64,000 bases of DNA from Sellimonas caecigallum (GCF_019754295.1 NZ_VIRV01000004.1:62001-126000), one strand, 5' to 3'. Numbered from the stretch's first letter, positions 24,833 through 34,677 are shown. A program made the numbers and translations. The notes: generated by a model not told the origin, from the letters alone.

Positions 24833-25909
24833 TCAGATATTTGTGATGACCTTTACCGAATTTCTCATGATCAGTTTCGGCTTTAGTTCCACTGATTCCA
24901 CGCCTTCATTGCCGCGGATCCTTTCAAGTATCTTTTCTCCTGCCACTTTTCCAAGCTCACGGATCGGATTTTCCGCTGAGGTAAACGGAATCTCACAGAA
25001 TCGTGCGAGATCGGAGTTATCAATCCCGGCAATAGACAAGTCTTCAGGTATCCGGATTCCCTGTTCCATACAGATTCCCACGAGTTTATTCGCCACCTCG
25101 TCGTTATAGCAGACACAGGCAGTACAGTTTCGGATCCTTCGCAAAATCCTTCCACAGTCTTCTCTCATACCTTCCAACTCATCGGAATCGATCCATATAA
25201 TCTGTTTCCCTTTGACTTTGATATCTGCCTCCATAAGAGCTTCGACATATCCGGCATACCGCGCATGTCCCTGACCATCGTCCGCCTTGAAAATGCCCGC
25301 AATTTTCATATGTCCGCAATCCAGGAGGTGCTGTGTGACCATCTTTCCGGCCATCTTGTCATTGAGGCTCACATGAGGGATCCGAAGTTCCTTGTAGAAG
25401 CTATTGATAAAGATAACCGGAATTCCCATCTGTTCCAGCTCCTGGTACAATGCAAGATTCGGATTCGGAATTCCGCTCTTTGTCGTCTCTGCTATCAGCC
25501 CGTCGATGGATTTATCCTTGATGAAGCTTTTGAGGATCATCCTTTCTTTTTCAATCGCATTGTTCGTGGCGGCAATCTGAAGCGTATAGCCTGCATCGGA
25601 AATGACTTTTTCCATCTCTTTTACGATCAATGGAAAGATATAGATGTCCAGATAAGTACACATGACCGCGATGCGCATCGTCTCCTGCTTCTGTTTTCTC
25701 CGGATCTCAATATACGTTCCGCTTCCCCTTATACTTCTCGTGATCTTCTCTTCTTCCAGAACAGCAAGCGCTCTCCTTACTGTCTGCCGGCTAACGGAAA
25801 ATTGTTTCTGCAGCACACTCTCTGATGGGAGTTTGTCCCCTTGTTTCAGCCGTCCCGCGTGCATCTCTCCTTTGATCCATGCCACGACCTCTTCATATTT
25901 CTTCTGCAT
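24833..25909 (-). CDS. araR: Arabinose operon repressor, GntR/LacI hybrid
   Basis: A 358-residue transcription factor with the AraR architecture: an N-terminal GntR winged helix (about residues 1-70, with KLPSESVLQKQFSVSRQTVRRAL) fused to a LacI-type periplasmic-binding-protein sensor domain (from residue 77, MRIAVMCTYLDIYIFP to GIDNSDLARFCEIPFTS). In B. subtilis AraR represses the arabinose genes and is released by L-arabinose. The candidate operator at 25957-25972 overlaps its own promoter, so autorepression of the whole araR-D-A-galM unit is likely. The ATG at 25907-25909 has GAGAGG/GAGG upstream at a slightly long distance. Confidence 0.9.
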   Translation of the reverse strand: MQKKYEEVVAWIKGEMHAGRLKQGDKLPSESVLQKQFSVSRQTVRRALAVLEEEKITRSIRGSGTYIEIRRKQKQETMRIAVMCTYLDIYIFPLIVKEMEKVISDAGYTLQIAATNNAIEKERMILKSFIKDKSIDGLIAETTKSGIPNPNLALYQELEQMGIPVIFINSFYKELRIPHVSLNDKMAGKMVTQHLLDCGHMKIAGIFKADDGQGHARYAGYVEALMEADIKVKGKQIIWIDSDELEGMREDCGRILRRIRNCTACVCYNDEVANKLVGICMEQGIRIPEDLSIAGIDNSDLARFCEIPFTSAENPIRELGKVAGEKILERIRGNEGVESVELKPKLIMRNSVKVITNI

Positions 25910-25941
25910 CCACTTCTCAGCCTCTCTTTCCTTATATTTAA

Positions 25942-25970
25942 ACTATATCCCATAACACCTGTTAATACAA
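25942..25970 (-). promoter_or_regulatory. Promoter of araR-araD-araA-galM
   Basis: TTGTAT (25965-25970), 17-base spacer, TATAGT (25942-25947) on the minus strand, overlapping the candidate AraR operator. Confidence 0.7.
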
Positions 25971-25972
25971 GT
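25957..25972. promoter_or_regulatory. Candidate AraR operator
   Basis: ACCTGTTAATACAAGT is an imperfect 16-bp palindrome (ACTTGT-ATTA-ACAGGT on the other strand) of the same size and half-site pattern as the B. subtilis AraR operator ATTTGTACGTACAAAT. It covers the -35 region of the araR promoter. Confidence 0.6.
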
Positions 25973-26081
25973 TGGAGTCTTATCCAAATTTGTCTTTGAC
26001 CTTTTGTCTGTATTTCTGAAGTTGTATTGTTTTTTATCGTCTCACTTCATACATATTTTCTGCATTCATTTTTACCAAAAG

Positions 26082-26120
26082 AAAAAAAGTGCATTTTCAT
26101 ATAACGAAAACACACTTTTT
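26082..26120 (-). terminator. Terminator after araB
   Basis: On the minus strand AAAAGTG and CACTTTT close a stem that includes TTTTC and GAAAA inner pairs around a GTTATAT loop, followed by T7CTTT. It stops araB transcription before the araR promoter. Confidence 0.75.
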
Positions 26121-26154
26121 TCTTTCATTTCATTTTTATCTCTGTTTTTTCCAG

Positions 26155-27762
26155 CTATTTCAGATGATCCACCGCTGCCCGCTCAATAGCGAACCCTTCT
26201 TTGTAACGTTCGATAAATGCATCGAATCCGTCCACGTCTTCTTTGTCCGGCTGCATTTCTTCTCCTGTCTCGCCTGCAAAAACTTTCTCGTTCAGATAAT
26301 GATCCAGGCTTTCTCCTTCTGCTTTCTGTATCATATAAGAGGCAAGAAGGGCGATACCCCATGCTCCTCCTTCACCCGCTGTCTCCATGACAGAAACAGG
26401 GACATCGATGGCACCCGCCATAATCTTCTGACCTACGCCTTTCGTCTTGAAAAGTCCCCCATGTCCATAGATCTTATCAAGCTTTACACCTTCTTTTTTC
26501 AGAAGGATGTCCATACCTACTTTCAAGGCTCCAAGGGCAGTATACAAGTGTACTCTCATAAAATTTGCGAGGTTAAAATGGCTGTCCGGTGTTCTCACAA
26601 AAAGAGGTCTTCCTTCTTCAAACCCTGTGATATGTTCGCCCGAGAAGTAGTTGTACGCAAGAAGTCCTCCGCAATCCTTCTCTCCCTCAAGGGCTTTTCT
26701 GTAAAGAGTTCCATAAAGTTCGTTCATATCGGCCTTGATTCCGAATGCATCCATAAACTCACGGAACACATTTACCCATGCATTCAGATCGGATGTGCAG
26801 TTGTTGCAGTGTACCATGGCCACAAGATCTCCTGACGGAGTTGTCACAAGATCAATCTCAGGATACACGGAAGACAGTTCTTTTTCCAGCACCACCATAG
26901 CAAAAACGCTTGTCCCGGCAGACACATTTCCTGTCCTTCGGGCTACACTGTTTGTTGCAGCCATACCTGTACCGGCGTCGCCTTCCGGCGGGCACATCGG
27001 AATCCCGGCCTCAAGAGTTCCTGTCGGATCAAGAAGTCTTGCTCCTTCTTCCGTGAGGATACCTGCCTCTTCCCCTGCCGTCTTCACATCCGGAAGCAGC
27101 TCTGCAAGATGCATGTCGTATCCTTTTTGTTTTGCAGCTTCATCAAACTGTGCGATCATCGTTTTATTGAACCGGCCGGTTTCGATATCAATCGGAAACA
27201 TTCCGGATGCTTCCCCTACTCCGAGCACTTTCTGCCCTGTCAGTTTCCAGTGGATGTATCCTGCCAGTGTGGTAAAGAACGTCACATTTTTTACGTGTTC
27301 TTCGCCATTTAGCATTGCCTGGTACAGGTGCGCGATGCTCCATCTCTGCGGGATATGGTAGCTGAAAAGCGCTGTCAGCTTTTCTGATGCCTCTTCCGTT
27401 ATCGTATTTCTCCATGTACGGAACGGCACAAGGAGATTGTTGTCCTTATCAAATGCCATATAGCCGTGCATCATGCCGCTGAATCCGATTGCCCCAAGCC
27501 TGTGCACATCCACGCCGTACTTTTCTTTGACATCCTGAACCATATCCCGATAGCTTGCCTGCACACCATTCCAGATATCGTCCAAAGAATATGTCCAGAC
27601 ACCGTTCTCATATCTGTTTTCCCACTCATGGCTTCCGGATGCTATCGGAGCATTGCAGTCATCGATCAAAACGGCCTTGATTCTTGTAGAACCAAGCTCG
27701 ATCCCAAGAACTGCCTTTCCCGATTCAATGATGTTTTTTATCCTGCTGATATCCACGCTCAT
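26155..27762 (-). CDS. araB: FGGY carbohydrate kinase, probable ribulokinase
   Basis: A 535-residue FGGY kinase that probably phosphorylates L-ribulose, completing araA-araB-araD. Family features: phosphate-1 motif [17 protein letters not shown] at residues 17-33, [14 protein letters not shown], the WRNT substrate loop, [14 protein letters not shown] and the C-terminal [16 protein letters not shown] / [17 protein letters not shown]-binding segments. It is not the E. coli-type AraB in sequence feel but the clostridial form found beside araD/araA; xylulokinase-type activity cannot be excluded from sequence. The ATG follows AAGGAGG. It has its own promoter and a candidate AraR half-site, and a terminator behind it. 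Confidence 0.85.
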   Translation of the reverse strand: MSVDISRIKNIIESGKAVLGIELGSTRIKAVLIDDCNAPIASGSHEWENRYENGVWTYSLDDIWNGVQASYRDMVQDVKEKYGVDVHRLGAIGFSGMMHGYMAFDKDNNLLVPFRTWRNTITEEASEKLTALFSYHIPQRWSIAHLYQAMLNGEEHVKNVTFFTTLAGYIHWKLTGQKVLGVGEASGMFPIDIETGRFNKTMIAQFDEAAKQKGYDMHLAELLPDVKTAGEEAGILTEEGARLLDPTGTLEAGIPMCPPEGDAGTGMAATNSVARRTGNVSAGTSVFAMVVLEKELSSVYPEIDLVTTPSGDLVAMVHCNNCTSDLNAWVNVFREFMDAFGIKADMNELYGTLYRKALEGEKDCGGLLAYNYFSGEHITGFEEGRPLFVRTPDSHFNLANFMRVHLYTALGALKVGMDILLKKEGVKLDKIYGHGGLFKTKGVGQKIMAGAIDVPVSVMETAGEGGAWGIALLASYMIQKAEGESLDHYLNEKVFAGETGEEMQPDKEDVDGFDAFIERYKEGFAIERAAVDHLK

Positions 27763-27796
27763 TTTCCTTCCTCCTTCTAGTCTGCACTTTTGTGTT

Positions 27797-27826
27797 ATTA
27801 TACCATTTCCTGTTCTCTCTCAGCAA
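27797..27826 (-). promoter_or_regulatory. Promoter of araB
   Basis: TTGCTG (27821-27826), 18-base spacer, TATAAT (27797-27802) on the minus strand. Confidence 0.65.
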
Positions 27827-27845
27827 GAATTCCTGTGCAATATGA

Positions 27846-27861
27846 CCGTTTTCGTACAAAT
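27846..27861. promoter_or_regulatory. Possible second AraR site upstream of araB
   Basis: Read on the minus strand, ATTTGTACGAAAACGG has one perfect AraR half-site (ATTTGTACG) and a degenerate second half. It lies about 20 bases upstream of the araB -35, which is unusual for a repressor site. Confidence 0.35.
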
Positions 27862-27901
27862 GCTGGAAAATGAGGACAGATATCACTCCAAGTTGTATTT
27901 T

Positions 27902-29521
27902 CTATTCTTCTACTTTCCCATATTTTTTCCGTATTACCAACAATACGAGCATCATCAGGATGATCCCTGCCGGCAGTGCGATCCATGCTGTCTGCACAAA
28001 TCCGGCAATGATATAAGTCACAAAGCTGACAGATGCGACCGTGACAGCATATGGGAGCTGGGTGGAAACATGATTTACATGGTTGCACTGTGCCCCTGCC
28101 GAAGACATGATTGTTGTGTCCGAAATCGGAGAACAGTGATCTCCGCACACAGCTCCTGCCATACATGCTGATATAGAAATGATCATCAACGTTGGATTGG
28201 AATTTTCAAACACCGCTACAACAATCGGGATCAGGATGCCAAATGTCCCCCAGCTTGTCCCTGTTGCAAATGCCAGGAAGCACCCGATCAGGAAAATAAT
28301 GGCCGGCAGAAAATTCATGAATCCTCCCGCCGATGACTTGACAAGTTCAGACACAAATACATCCGCCCCCAGAGTATCTGTCATAGCCTTTAGAGACCAT
28401 GCAAATGTGAGTATCAAAATGGCTGGAACCATGGCTCTGAATCCGTCCGGGATACAGTCCATACATTCCCGGAAACGAAGCACCCGGCGGACTGAATAAA
28501 GGGCAATCGTAATGATCAGTCCAAAGAAGCTTCCAATAGCAAGTCCTTCCGAAGCAACGCACTGTGAAAATGCCGTCACAAAATCTGTCCCGCTGAAAAA
28601 TCCGCCTGTGTATATCATTCCGATGACACAGCAAACTACAAGGGCCAGAACCGGGAACACAAGATCTATCACTTTCCCTTTTACATTTTCCTTCTTCTCG
28701 GATTCAGCATCCGCATAAGGACGATCCGGAGTCGTGTAGATATCACCTTTAACCGCATTCAGCTCATGCATACGCATCGGTCCGTACTCTATTTTCATGA
28801 CTGTGATCGCTACCATCATTACAATTGTAAGGAGGGCATAAAAATTGTACGGGATCGCCTGAATAAAGATAGCAAAGCCATCTTTTCCTTCGACGTAGCT
28901 GGATACTGCAGCTGCCCAGGAAGAGATCGGGGCGATAATGCAGACCGGAGCCGCTGTAGAATCGATCAGATAGGCAAGCTTAGCTCTGGAAATATTATGT
29001 CGGTCTGTGACCGGACGCATCACGCTCCCAACTGTCAGACAGTTAAAATAGTCGTCGATAAAGATCAGGACTCCCAAAATAATTGTGACGAGCTGCGCGC
29101 CCACTCTCCCTTTGATCTTTCCTCCTGCCCATTCGCCAAATGCGGCGGATCCTCCGGCTTTGTTCATCATGCTGACGATGACGCCGAGGATCACAAGGAA
29201 TACCAGAATTCCCACGTTGGCCGAATCCGTTAATACTTTGACGATCCCCCCATCCAGCACATGTTTGACTGTTCCTTCAAAACTGAAGTCCGCAGCAAAA
29301 ATACCGCCCACTAGGATCCCAATAAAAAGGGAACTGTACACCTCTTTCGTGATCAGGGCTAGTCCGATCGCTACCACCGGCGGAATAAGTGACCAAAACG
29401 TCGCATACATATCCGGCTTTACAGTTTCTCCATCGCCTGCAAAAACTGTCACGGAAAAAGCCGCTGTCATCATAAAAAGCAAAAACAGGCTGCCTAAAAC
29501 TCTTCTTTTAGTTTTTCTCAT
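27902..29521 (-). CDS. lysW: NhaC-family lysine transporter under lysine riboswitch control
   Basis: A 539-residue membrane protein with an N-terminal hydrophobic signal-like segment (residues 6-28) and about 11-12 further helices. NhaC-superfamily motifs include GGSAAFGEWAGGKIKGRVGAQ, DDYFNCLTVGSVMRPVTD, FATGTSWGTFGILIPI and CGDHCSPISDTTIMSSAGA. Comparative work on lysine regulons named NhaC-type proteins behind lysine riboswitches LysW, proposed lysine importers; the riboswitch directly upstream here is the basis for the substrate call. I take the ATG at 29519-29521, eight bases behind GGGAGGAG; an ATG six codons earlier lies before the site. Transport function itself is inference. Confidence 0.88.
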   Translation of the reverse strand: MRKTKRRVLGSLFLLFMMTAAFSVTVFAGDGETVKPDMYATFWSLIPPVVAIGLALITKEVYSSLFIGILVGGIFAADFSFEGTVKHVLDGGIVKVLTDSANVGILVFLVILGVIVSMMNKAGGSAAFGEWAGGKIKGRVGAQLVTIILGVLIFIDDYFNCLTVGSVMRPVTDRHNISRAKLAYLIDSTAAPVCIIAPISSWAAAVSSYVEGKDGFAIFIQAIPYNFYALLTIVMMVAITVMKIEYGPMRMHELNAVKGDIYTTPDRPYADAESEKKENVKGKVIDLVFPVLALVVCCVIGMIYTGGFFSGTDFVTAFSQCVASEGLAIGSFFGLIITIALYSVRRVLRFRECMDCIPDGFRAMVPAILILTFAWSLKAMTDTLGADVFVSELVKSSAGGFMNFLPAIIFLIGCFLAFATGTSWGTFGILIPIVVAVFENSNPTLMIISISACMAGAVCGDHCSPISDTTIMSSAGAQCNHVNHVSTQLPYAVTVASVSFVTYIIAGFVQTAWIALPAGIILMMLVLLVIRKKYGKVEE

Positions 29522-29625
29522 CTTCTTTTCTCCTCCCATTCTCTTTTGAAGTCTGTTTTTGAAAACAAAGTGGATTTTCCCACTTTAACTCCCCACCTCC
29601 CTGCTGCACTTTCTGTATGACATCA

Positions 29626-29666
29626 TTCAAAAAGCCGTGAGCATGCAGAAAGACACACTCACGGCT
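29626..29666 (-). terminator. Lysine-riboswitch terminator
   Basis: On the minus strand AGCCGTGAG and CTCACGGCT form a stem (29633-29666) with a partly pairing loop (TGTGTCTTTCTGCATG), followed by TTTTTG. It lies about 20 bases behind the aptamer and stops transcription when lysine is bound. Confidence 0.85.
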
Positions 29667-29686
29667 TCATTACGATCCAAGCCTAT

Positions 29687-29843
29687 GATAGCGCTCCACA
29701 TCCGTGACAGTCCGCCGCATATTCTGCGAGCGGCCCAGACAGCTTTCTCACGGCCTCGAAATCTGTCTTCGGCAGTTTCCCCTTTCTGTTTTGCAGATGG
29801 TCCGTCTGAAGCAAAACATACTGATGAAAACCGCGCCTCTATC
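29687..29843 (-). promoter_or_regulatory. Lysine riboswitch (L box) aptamer
   Basis: On the minus strand the element opens with GATAGAGGCGCG, carries AGTA (in CAGTATG), GAAAGGGGAAACTGCCGAAG (around 29767-29786), CTGTCTGGGC, ACTGTCACGGATGTGGAGCGCTATC in pieces and ends with GAGCGCTATC (29687-29696). These are the conserved core blocks of the L box in the correct order, with the P1 ends pairing. It controls the NhaC-type transporter by termination. Confidence 0.95.
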
Positions 29844-29916
29844 ATTTCTCATTTTTCTTTTCTTAATTACAGAATCATTATTGTCCTCTCCTGATAAGAC
29901 AGGTGGAAGTTTTTTT

Positions 29917-29945
29917 AGCATATCACACTTTTCAGCGGGCTACAA
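29917..29945 (-). promoter_or_regulatory. Possible promoter of the lysine riboswitch transcript
   Basis: TTGTAG (29940-29945), 17-base spacer, TATGCT (29917-29922) on the minus strand, overlapping the end of the NUDIX gene. Confidence 0.5.
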
Positions 29946-30417
29946 GCACTTTTTTCCCGTCAAGCACAGCTTCTTTCAAACTGTCATTCTCATACGCGAG
30001 CTTCAGGGAAAAGAAAGGTGCGTCTTTCGCGATAAGATTGAAAAAGATCTTATCTCCTTCCCAGAGATTCAGATTCAAAACCTCTTCTTTCCGAATCCAC
30101 TCCAGAGTGCCTTCTCCACATTCTTTCAATTCCCCTTCAAATTTATCTGCCGTGTACAGGCAGATATACTCCGGATCCTGCTTGTCACAGATGAATGTCA
30201 AAATTCCACGGAATTTCCATGAAGTTATCAAAAGTCCGGTCTCTTCTTTGGCTTCCCGGATAAGACATTCCTCCGGGCTTTCACCGTACTCAAATTTTCC
30301 GCCGATACCAATCCATTTATCTTGATTGACGTCATTTTTTTTCTTTACCCGGTGCAGCATCAGATAAGAATCGTCCTTTTCAATATATCCAAGCGTGGTC
30401 ATCTGTACTTTAGGCAT
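29932..30417 (-). CDS. NUDIX hydrolase (MutT-like)
   Basis: A 161-residue NUDIX hydrolase that cleaves nucleoside diphosphate-X compounds, possibly oxidised dNTPs. The NUDIX box is complete at about residues 39-61: G-x5-E-x7-REAKEETGL with GGKFEYGESPEECLI before it. The N-terminal KVQMTTLGYIEKDDSYLMLHR is typical of 8-oxo-dGTP diphosphatase-like members. The ATG follows TAAGGAGAG. It stands between the AI-2E transporter gene and the lysine riboswitch; its leader (30418-30512) is very AT-rich with no clear consensus promoter. Confidence 0.9.
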   Translation of the reverse strand: MPKVQMTTLGYIEKDDSYLMLHRVKKKNDVNQDKWIGIGGKFEYGESPEECLIREAKEETGLLITSWKFRGILTFICDKQDPEYICLYTADKFEGELKECGEGTLEWIRKEEVLNLNLWEGDKIFFNLIAKDAPFFSLKLAYENDSLKEAVLDGKKVLVAR

Positions 30418-30512
30418 ATTTACTCTCCTTACTATTTGATATCAAAGCTTTCTTAAGATATATTATTATTTTTATAGAAATATATTTTTATAAATAGAAA
30501 CTTTTTTATTTC

Positions 30513-31649
30513 TTATTCCTGCAGCTTTGCAATCCCCTTTGCCAAAACCTTTACATCATCAAGAATGTAGTCGAAAGCTCCTGCTTTGTAAAGATTGATA
30601 AGGATCATACCGATCGGAACAGCCAGTATCATTCCAAGCAGCCCTCCCAGCTTATATCCAAAGTACAGGAGAAAGAGCGTGACAAGCGGGTTGAGTCCAA
30701 CACTGTCCCCAACCAGTTTCGGCTGTATGATCTGCCTGACAAGCTGTGTCACGCCATAAAGGATAAAAAGTCCGATGGCTTCCCTGTAGTCACTTGTAAA
30801 TATCTGATAAAGCGCCCACGGGATCAGAGCTGTCCCTGTACCAAAAAAAGGAAGAAAGTCCAGAAAGGCGATCAGCACTGCCAAGAGAAGAGCATACTCC
30901 ACTTTCAGGATAAAAAATCCGGCCAGCAATATCAGTCCTACAACTGCCATGATCTTAAACTGGGCCTTAAAATATCCTCCCACAGCGTACTTTAAATTGT
31001 AAATTACCATAGACATTCTTTCCTGTACAGCCTTTGGAGCGATTTTTTTGCTCCACTGGATAACCTCCTCACGCTGGGCGATAAAGAAATAGGCAGCTAC
31101 AAGCGTCACGATAACTGCAACCAGAATACTGGGAATCCTCTTTACCACATTCCCTGTCACTTGCATAGCCGGATTTCCTATACTTCCGATCAGCTTGCCG
31201 ATCTCCTCGTCCATGTTTGACACAAGGGAGTTCCAGCCCGTCTGCACACCTTCCGGCAGCATACGGTAGATTCCCTGGAATTTATCTCCAATCTCCCTAA
31301 GTCCAATTTCCAAATCCTGGTAAAGATCCGGTGCATTGCTGATTACCATCTGAATTTCCCGGACAAGCTTGCTCACGCCCCAATATCCAAGTCCTGCCAC
31401 TGCTCCGATTGCAAAGATCATGATAAGAGCCGATCCAAGCTTTTTCTTGATCTTCAGCCTTCTCTCGAGCCATCCGGCAAGCGGATATGCCAGAAAGGCA
31501 ATAAACCATCCAATCACAAATGGCATAAAATATGTCAGTGCCTTGATGCCGATCACAAGGAATAAAACTGTTCCAAGCAAACTGAAAAACAAGCTGGCAG
31601 CAACTTTCCAATAAGGTCTTTCTCCCTCTTTCTTTTTCTCCGGTTCCAT
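30513..31649 (-). CDS. AI-2E family transporter (YdiK/TqsA type)
   Basis: A 378-residue membrane protein of the AI-2E transporter superfamily with about eight helices: two pairs in the first 110 residues, a long amphipathic middle (FQGIYRMLPEGVQTGW) and the conserved C-terminal FFGTGTALIPWALYQI and PKLVGDSVGLNPLVTLF. Members export autoinducer-2 in some species or act as Na+/H+ antiporters; the substrate here is unknown. I choose the ATG at 31647-31649, with GGAGGA eight bases upstream, giving an end-on junction with engB; an in-frame start 63 bases earlier lies inside engB. Confidence 0.9.
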   Translation of the reverse strand: MEPEKKKEGERPYWKVAASLFFSLLGTVLFLVIGIKALTYFMPFVIGWFIAFLAYPLAGWLERRLKIKKKLGSALIMIFAIGAVAGLGYWGVSKLVREIQMVISNAPDLYQDLEIGLREIGDKFQGIYRMLPEGVQTGWNSLVSNMDEEIGKLIGSIGNPAMQVTGNVVKRIPSILVAVIVTLVAAYFFIAQREEVIQWSKKIAPKAVQERMSMVIYNLKYAVGGYFKAQFKIMAVVGLILLAGFFILKVEYALLLAVLIAFLDFLPFFGTGTALIPWALYQIFTSDYREAIGLFILYGVTQLVRQIIQPKLVGDSVGLNPLVTLFLLYFGYKLGGLLGMILAVPIGMILINLYKAGAFDYILDDVKVLAKGIAKLQE

Positions 31650-31653
31650 ACGG

Positions 31654-32259
31654 TTATTCCTCCCCGTCCTCTTTTCCAAACACTTCTCTGTCAACAAACT
31701 GCCAGATTTCATCTCTTCCCTGTTTTGTCTGTGCAGAGAACGGTATAATGGTAGTGCCGTTTACAAGCCCCAGGCCTTGTCTGAGAACCTTAAGCTGCTT
31801 TTGTATCTGGCTTTTCTTTATTTTGTCCAGTTTTGTGGCAATGATAACCGGCTGATATCCCTGATTCAAAATCCACTCATACATCATCTTGTCATTGGCT
31901 GACGGATCATGCCGGATGTCGATCAGGAGGAAGACTGCTCTCAATTGTTTCGACTCATGCAAGTAACGTTCAATCATCTTGCCCCACGCGATCTTCTCCT
32001 TTTCGGATACTTTGGCATATCCATATCCTGGCAGGTCTACAAGGTAAAGCTCCTGATTGATGTTGTAAAAGTTGATCGTCTGGGTTTTTCCTGGTGTTGC
32101 TGAAATCCTGGCCAGAGATTTTCTGTTCATGAGCGCATTGATGAGAGAAGACTTCCCTACGTTTGATTTCCCTGCAAATGCAATCTCCGGTTTTTCGTTT
32201 TCTGGGAGTCTGCTTGTGATTCCGCATACCGTCTCAAGCTCAACATTCTTTATGACCAT
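31654..32259 (-). CDS. engB: Ribosome biogenesis GTPase EngB/YsxC
   Basis: EngB is an essential GTPase for assembly of the 50S subunit. The 201-residue product has G1 GKSNVGKSSL (about residues 29-38), the TPGKTQTINFY switch, G3 DLPGYGYA, G4 ATKLDKIKK and G5 FSAQTKQG. Its place behind lon is conserved in Firmicutes (lonA-ysxC). The ATG follows GGAGGA, 14 bases after the lon stop. Confidence 0.96.
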   Translation of the reverse strand: MVIKNVELETVCGITSRLPENEKPEIAFAGKSNVGKSSLINALMNRKSLARISATPGKTQTINFYNINQELYLVDLPGYGYAKVSEKEKIAWGKMIERYLHESKQLRAVFLLIDIRHDPSANDKMMYEWILNQGYQPVIIATKLDKIKKSQIQKQLKVLRQGLGLVNGTTIIPFSAQTKQGRDEIWQFVDREVFGKEDGEE

Positions 32260-32273
32260 TTTTTTCCTCCTTA

Positions 32274-34595
32274 CTATTTCTGAACAAGACTGTACCGCAG
32301 CACTTCTTCCATCCGGAAGACATACTTAATGTCCAGTCCTTTCGTAATTTCCTGGGAAATCTCTTCCACATCCTTCTCGTTTTCTGCTGGGACAATCACT
32401 CGTTTCATTCCTGCATTTTTTGCCGCCAGGAGCTTTTCTTTCAGCCCGCCGATCGGAAGTACTCTGCCACGAAGCGTGATCTCGCCTGTCATCGCCACAT
32501 CTGCCCTTACTTTGATATCTGCAACTGCGGAAAGAATCGCGGTCGCCATCGTGATCCCTGCCGATGGTCCGTCTTTTGGAACAGCTCCTTCCGGAATATG
32601 CACATGAATATCATGTTCCTCAAAAAAGTCTTCCGGGATACCATATTCTCCACTGACTGAACGAATATAACTGATCCCTGTCTGGGCTGATTCTTTCATC
32701 ACATCCCCCATCTGTCCTGTCAGCATCAGTTTTCCTTTTCCTGGGAGAACATTGACTTCTATCTGAAGGGTATCGCCGCCAACACTTGTCCATGCAAGTC
32801 CCCGCACAATTCCCACTTCATCTTTCTCATTGGCCATCTGGTACCTGTATTTTTCTTTTCCGAGATATTTAGAAAGATTCCGCTCTGTAACTCGAATGCT
32901 CTTTTTCTTTGTCTCCAATATTTCCCTTGCCGCTTTCCTGCACACATCACTCAATGTTCTCTCCAGATTTCGGACACCTGCCTCTTTCGTATAATATCGT
33001 ATCATTCTGCGAAGCGCGCCATCTGAGACAGACAGAAGCCCTCCGGAAAGTCCATGGCCTTCAATCTGTTTTTCAAGCAGATGTTCTTTTGCAATATGAA
33101 ATTTTTCATTTTCCGTATAGCTGGATACCTGGATCACTTCCATTCTGTCAAGAAGCGGTCTCGGAATCGTCTGGAGTGTGTTGGCTGTTGTCACGAAGAC
33201 GACTTCCGAAAGATCTAAAGATACTTCGAGGTAGTGATCACGAAATTTTTTATTCTGTTCTCCATCCAACACTTCCAAAAGTGCGGAAAAAGTATCTCCT
33301 CTGTAATCTGTGCTGACTTTGTCTATCTCATCCAGGAGAAGCACTGGATTTTTCACTCCTGCCTTTCGGATTCCATCGGCAATTCTGCCCGGCATCGCCC
33401 CAACATACGTTTTGCGGTGTCCTCGTATTTCTGCTTCATCACGGATTCCCCCAAGCGAAATGCGTACATACGGCCTTTTCAGCGCCTCGGCAAGAGATTG
33501 GGCGATAGACGTCTTTCCTGTACCAGGAGGACCTGCCAGACAAAGAATCGGCGTTCCACTCTGCTTTGTAAGACTGTGAACAGCCAAGTAATCCAGCACC
33601 CGCTCCTTTACCTCCCACAATCCATAATGTTCTGCCTCCATAACTTCTTTCGCGTGGTCGATATCTGTGTATTCCGGGGCCTTTTTGTCCCACGGCATCT
33701 CCAGCATCGTCTCAATATATGTACGGATAACCCCCGATTCGGACGGATTATTTCCGATATTACGGAAACGCCTGATCTCTTTTTCTATCTTCTCTTTTAT
33801 TTCTTTCGGGGCTTCCAGGCTTTCTGCCTGTCTCTCAAATTCTTCCGCATCAGAAAGAGGCCCGTCCTCTCCCAGCTCTTCCCGGATATACTTCATCTGT
33901 TCCCGCAAGATATATTCTCTCTGGTTCTTATCGATGCGCTCCTTTACATTGCGGTCAATCTCATCACGAATATCAACTTCCTTCGCTTTCTCTTCAAGCT
34001 TGGACGCCACGAGGTAATACCTCTCCAATGGCTCTTTACCATCGAGAATCTCCTGCAGTTCATCAGGAGAAAAATGTACGTTTGCCGCAATCTCATCCAC
34101 CATCTGATAGACATCCTCTGTCTTTTCGATCTCCATCATAATGCCAAGAGGAATCTGTCTTGTCTTTTCTCTGTACTCTTCCAGGCAATGGATAAGGACC
34201 TCTTTCATCCCTTCTTCTGTGATATCATCCGGCAATTCCGGCCTTTCCTCTTCCGGAAAAGAGATTTCCGCTTCCCAAAATTCCCCCAAATCATGCATCG
34301 CGCTCAAAATTCCTCTTTTTTTGCCGTACACCATGACGCGCAGTGAGCTGCCTGATTTGTGTTCGATCTGTTTTACTTCGGCGAGAACCCCTGCCCTGTA
34401 CATATCCTTGATAACCGGCTCTTCCATCTCTTCATCCTTTTGACGGACGAGAAAGATCTGCTGGTCATTCAGCATCGCATTTTTTATTCCCTGAGCGGAT
34501 TTTTCTCTGCCGATATCAAACTGTGCTACCATACCAGGAACGACCGTCAGCCCTCTCAATGGTATCATTGGTATTTGTCTCTTGTATTCTGTCAT
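32274..34595 (-). CDS. lon: Lon protease
   Basis: Lon is an ATP-dependent serine protease that removes misfolded and regulatory proteins. The 773-residue product has the N-terminal LON substrate domain ([15 protein letters not shown] on), a central coiled coil, the AAA+ module with Walker [10 protein letters not shown] and Walker [11 protein letters not shown], and the C-terminal protease with the catalytic Ser in [11 protein letters not shown] and Lys in [18 protein letters not shown]. The start is the ATG at 34593-34595 with GGAGG upstream; earlier in-frame codons lie before that site. An 11-bp inverted repeat (34620-34645) sits in its short leader. Confidence 0.97.
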   Translation of the reverse strand: MTEYKRQIPMIPLRGLTVVPGMVAQFDIGREKSAQGIKNAMLNDQQIFLVRQKDEEMEEPVIKDMYRAGVLAEVKQIEHKSGSSLRVMVYGKKRGILSAMHDLGEFWEAEISFPEEERPELPDDITEEGMKEVLIHCLEEYREKTRQIPLGIMMEIEKTEDVYQMVDEIAANVHFSPDELQEILDGKEPLERYYLVASKLEEKAKEVDIRDEIDRNVKERIDKNQREYILREQMKYIREELGEDGPLSDAEEFERQAESLEAPKEIKEKIEKEIRRFRNIGNNPSESGVIRTYIETMLEMPWDKKAPEYTDIDHAKEVMEAEHYGLWEVKERVLDYLAVHSLTKQSGTPILCLAGPPGTGKTSIAQSLAEALKRPYVRISLGGIRDEAEIRGHRKTYVGAMPGRIADGIRKAGVKNPVLLLDEIDKVSTDYRGDTFSALLEVLDGEQNKKFRDHYLEVSLDLSEVVFVTTANTLQTIPRPLLDRMEVIQVSSYTENEKFHIAKEHLLEKQIEGHGLSGGLLSVSDGALRRMIRYYTKEAGVRNLERTLSDVCRKAAREILETKKKSIRVTERNLSKYLGKEKYRYQMANEKDEVGIVRGLAWTSVGGDTLQIEVNVLPGKGKLMLTGQMGDVMKESAQTGISYIRSVSGEYGIPEDFFEEHDIHVHIPEGAVPKDGPSAGITMATAILSAVADIKVRADVAMTGEITLRGRVLPIGGLKEKLLAAKNAGMKRVIVPAENEKDVEEISQEITKGLDIKYVFRMEEVLRYSLVQK

Positions 34596-34619
34596 ATTTT
34601 CCTCCATATAAAGCGAGCA

Positions 34620-34645
34620 AGTGCAGGTAAACACTTACCTGCACT
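34620..34645. repeat. Perfect 11-bp inverted repeat in the lon leader
   Basis: AGTGCAGGTAA and TTACCTGCACT flank a four-base loop between clpX and lon. No T-run follows on either strand, so it is not an intrinsic terminator; it may be an operator, a processing site or an mRNA-stability hairpin. It does not match the CIRCE or CtsR consensus I know. Confidence 0.7.
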
Positions 34646-34677
34646 CCTTCGCGTAGTCTGCTGTCTGTACAGACTTG

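Noticed and set aside
34620-34645. CIRCE element in front of lon
   Set aside because: The arms do not match TTAGCACTC-N9-GAGTGCTAA and the loop is four bases.
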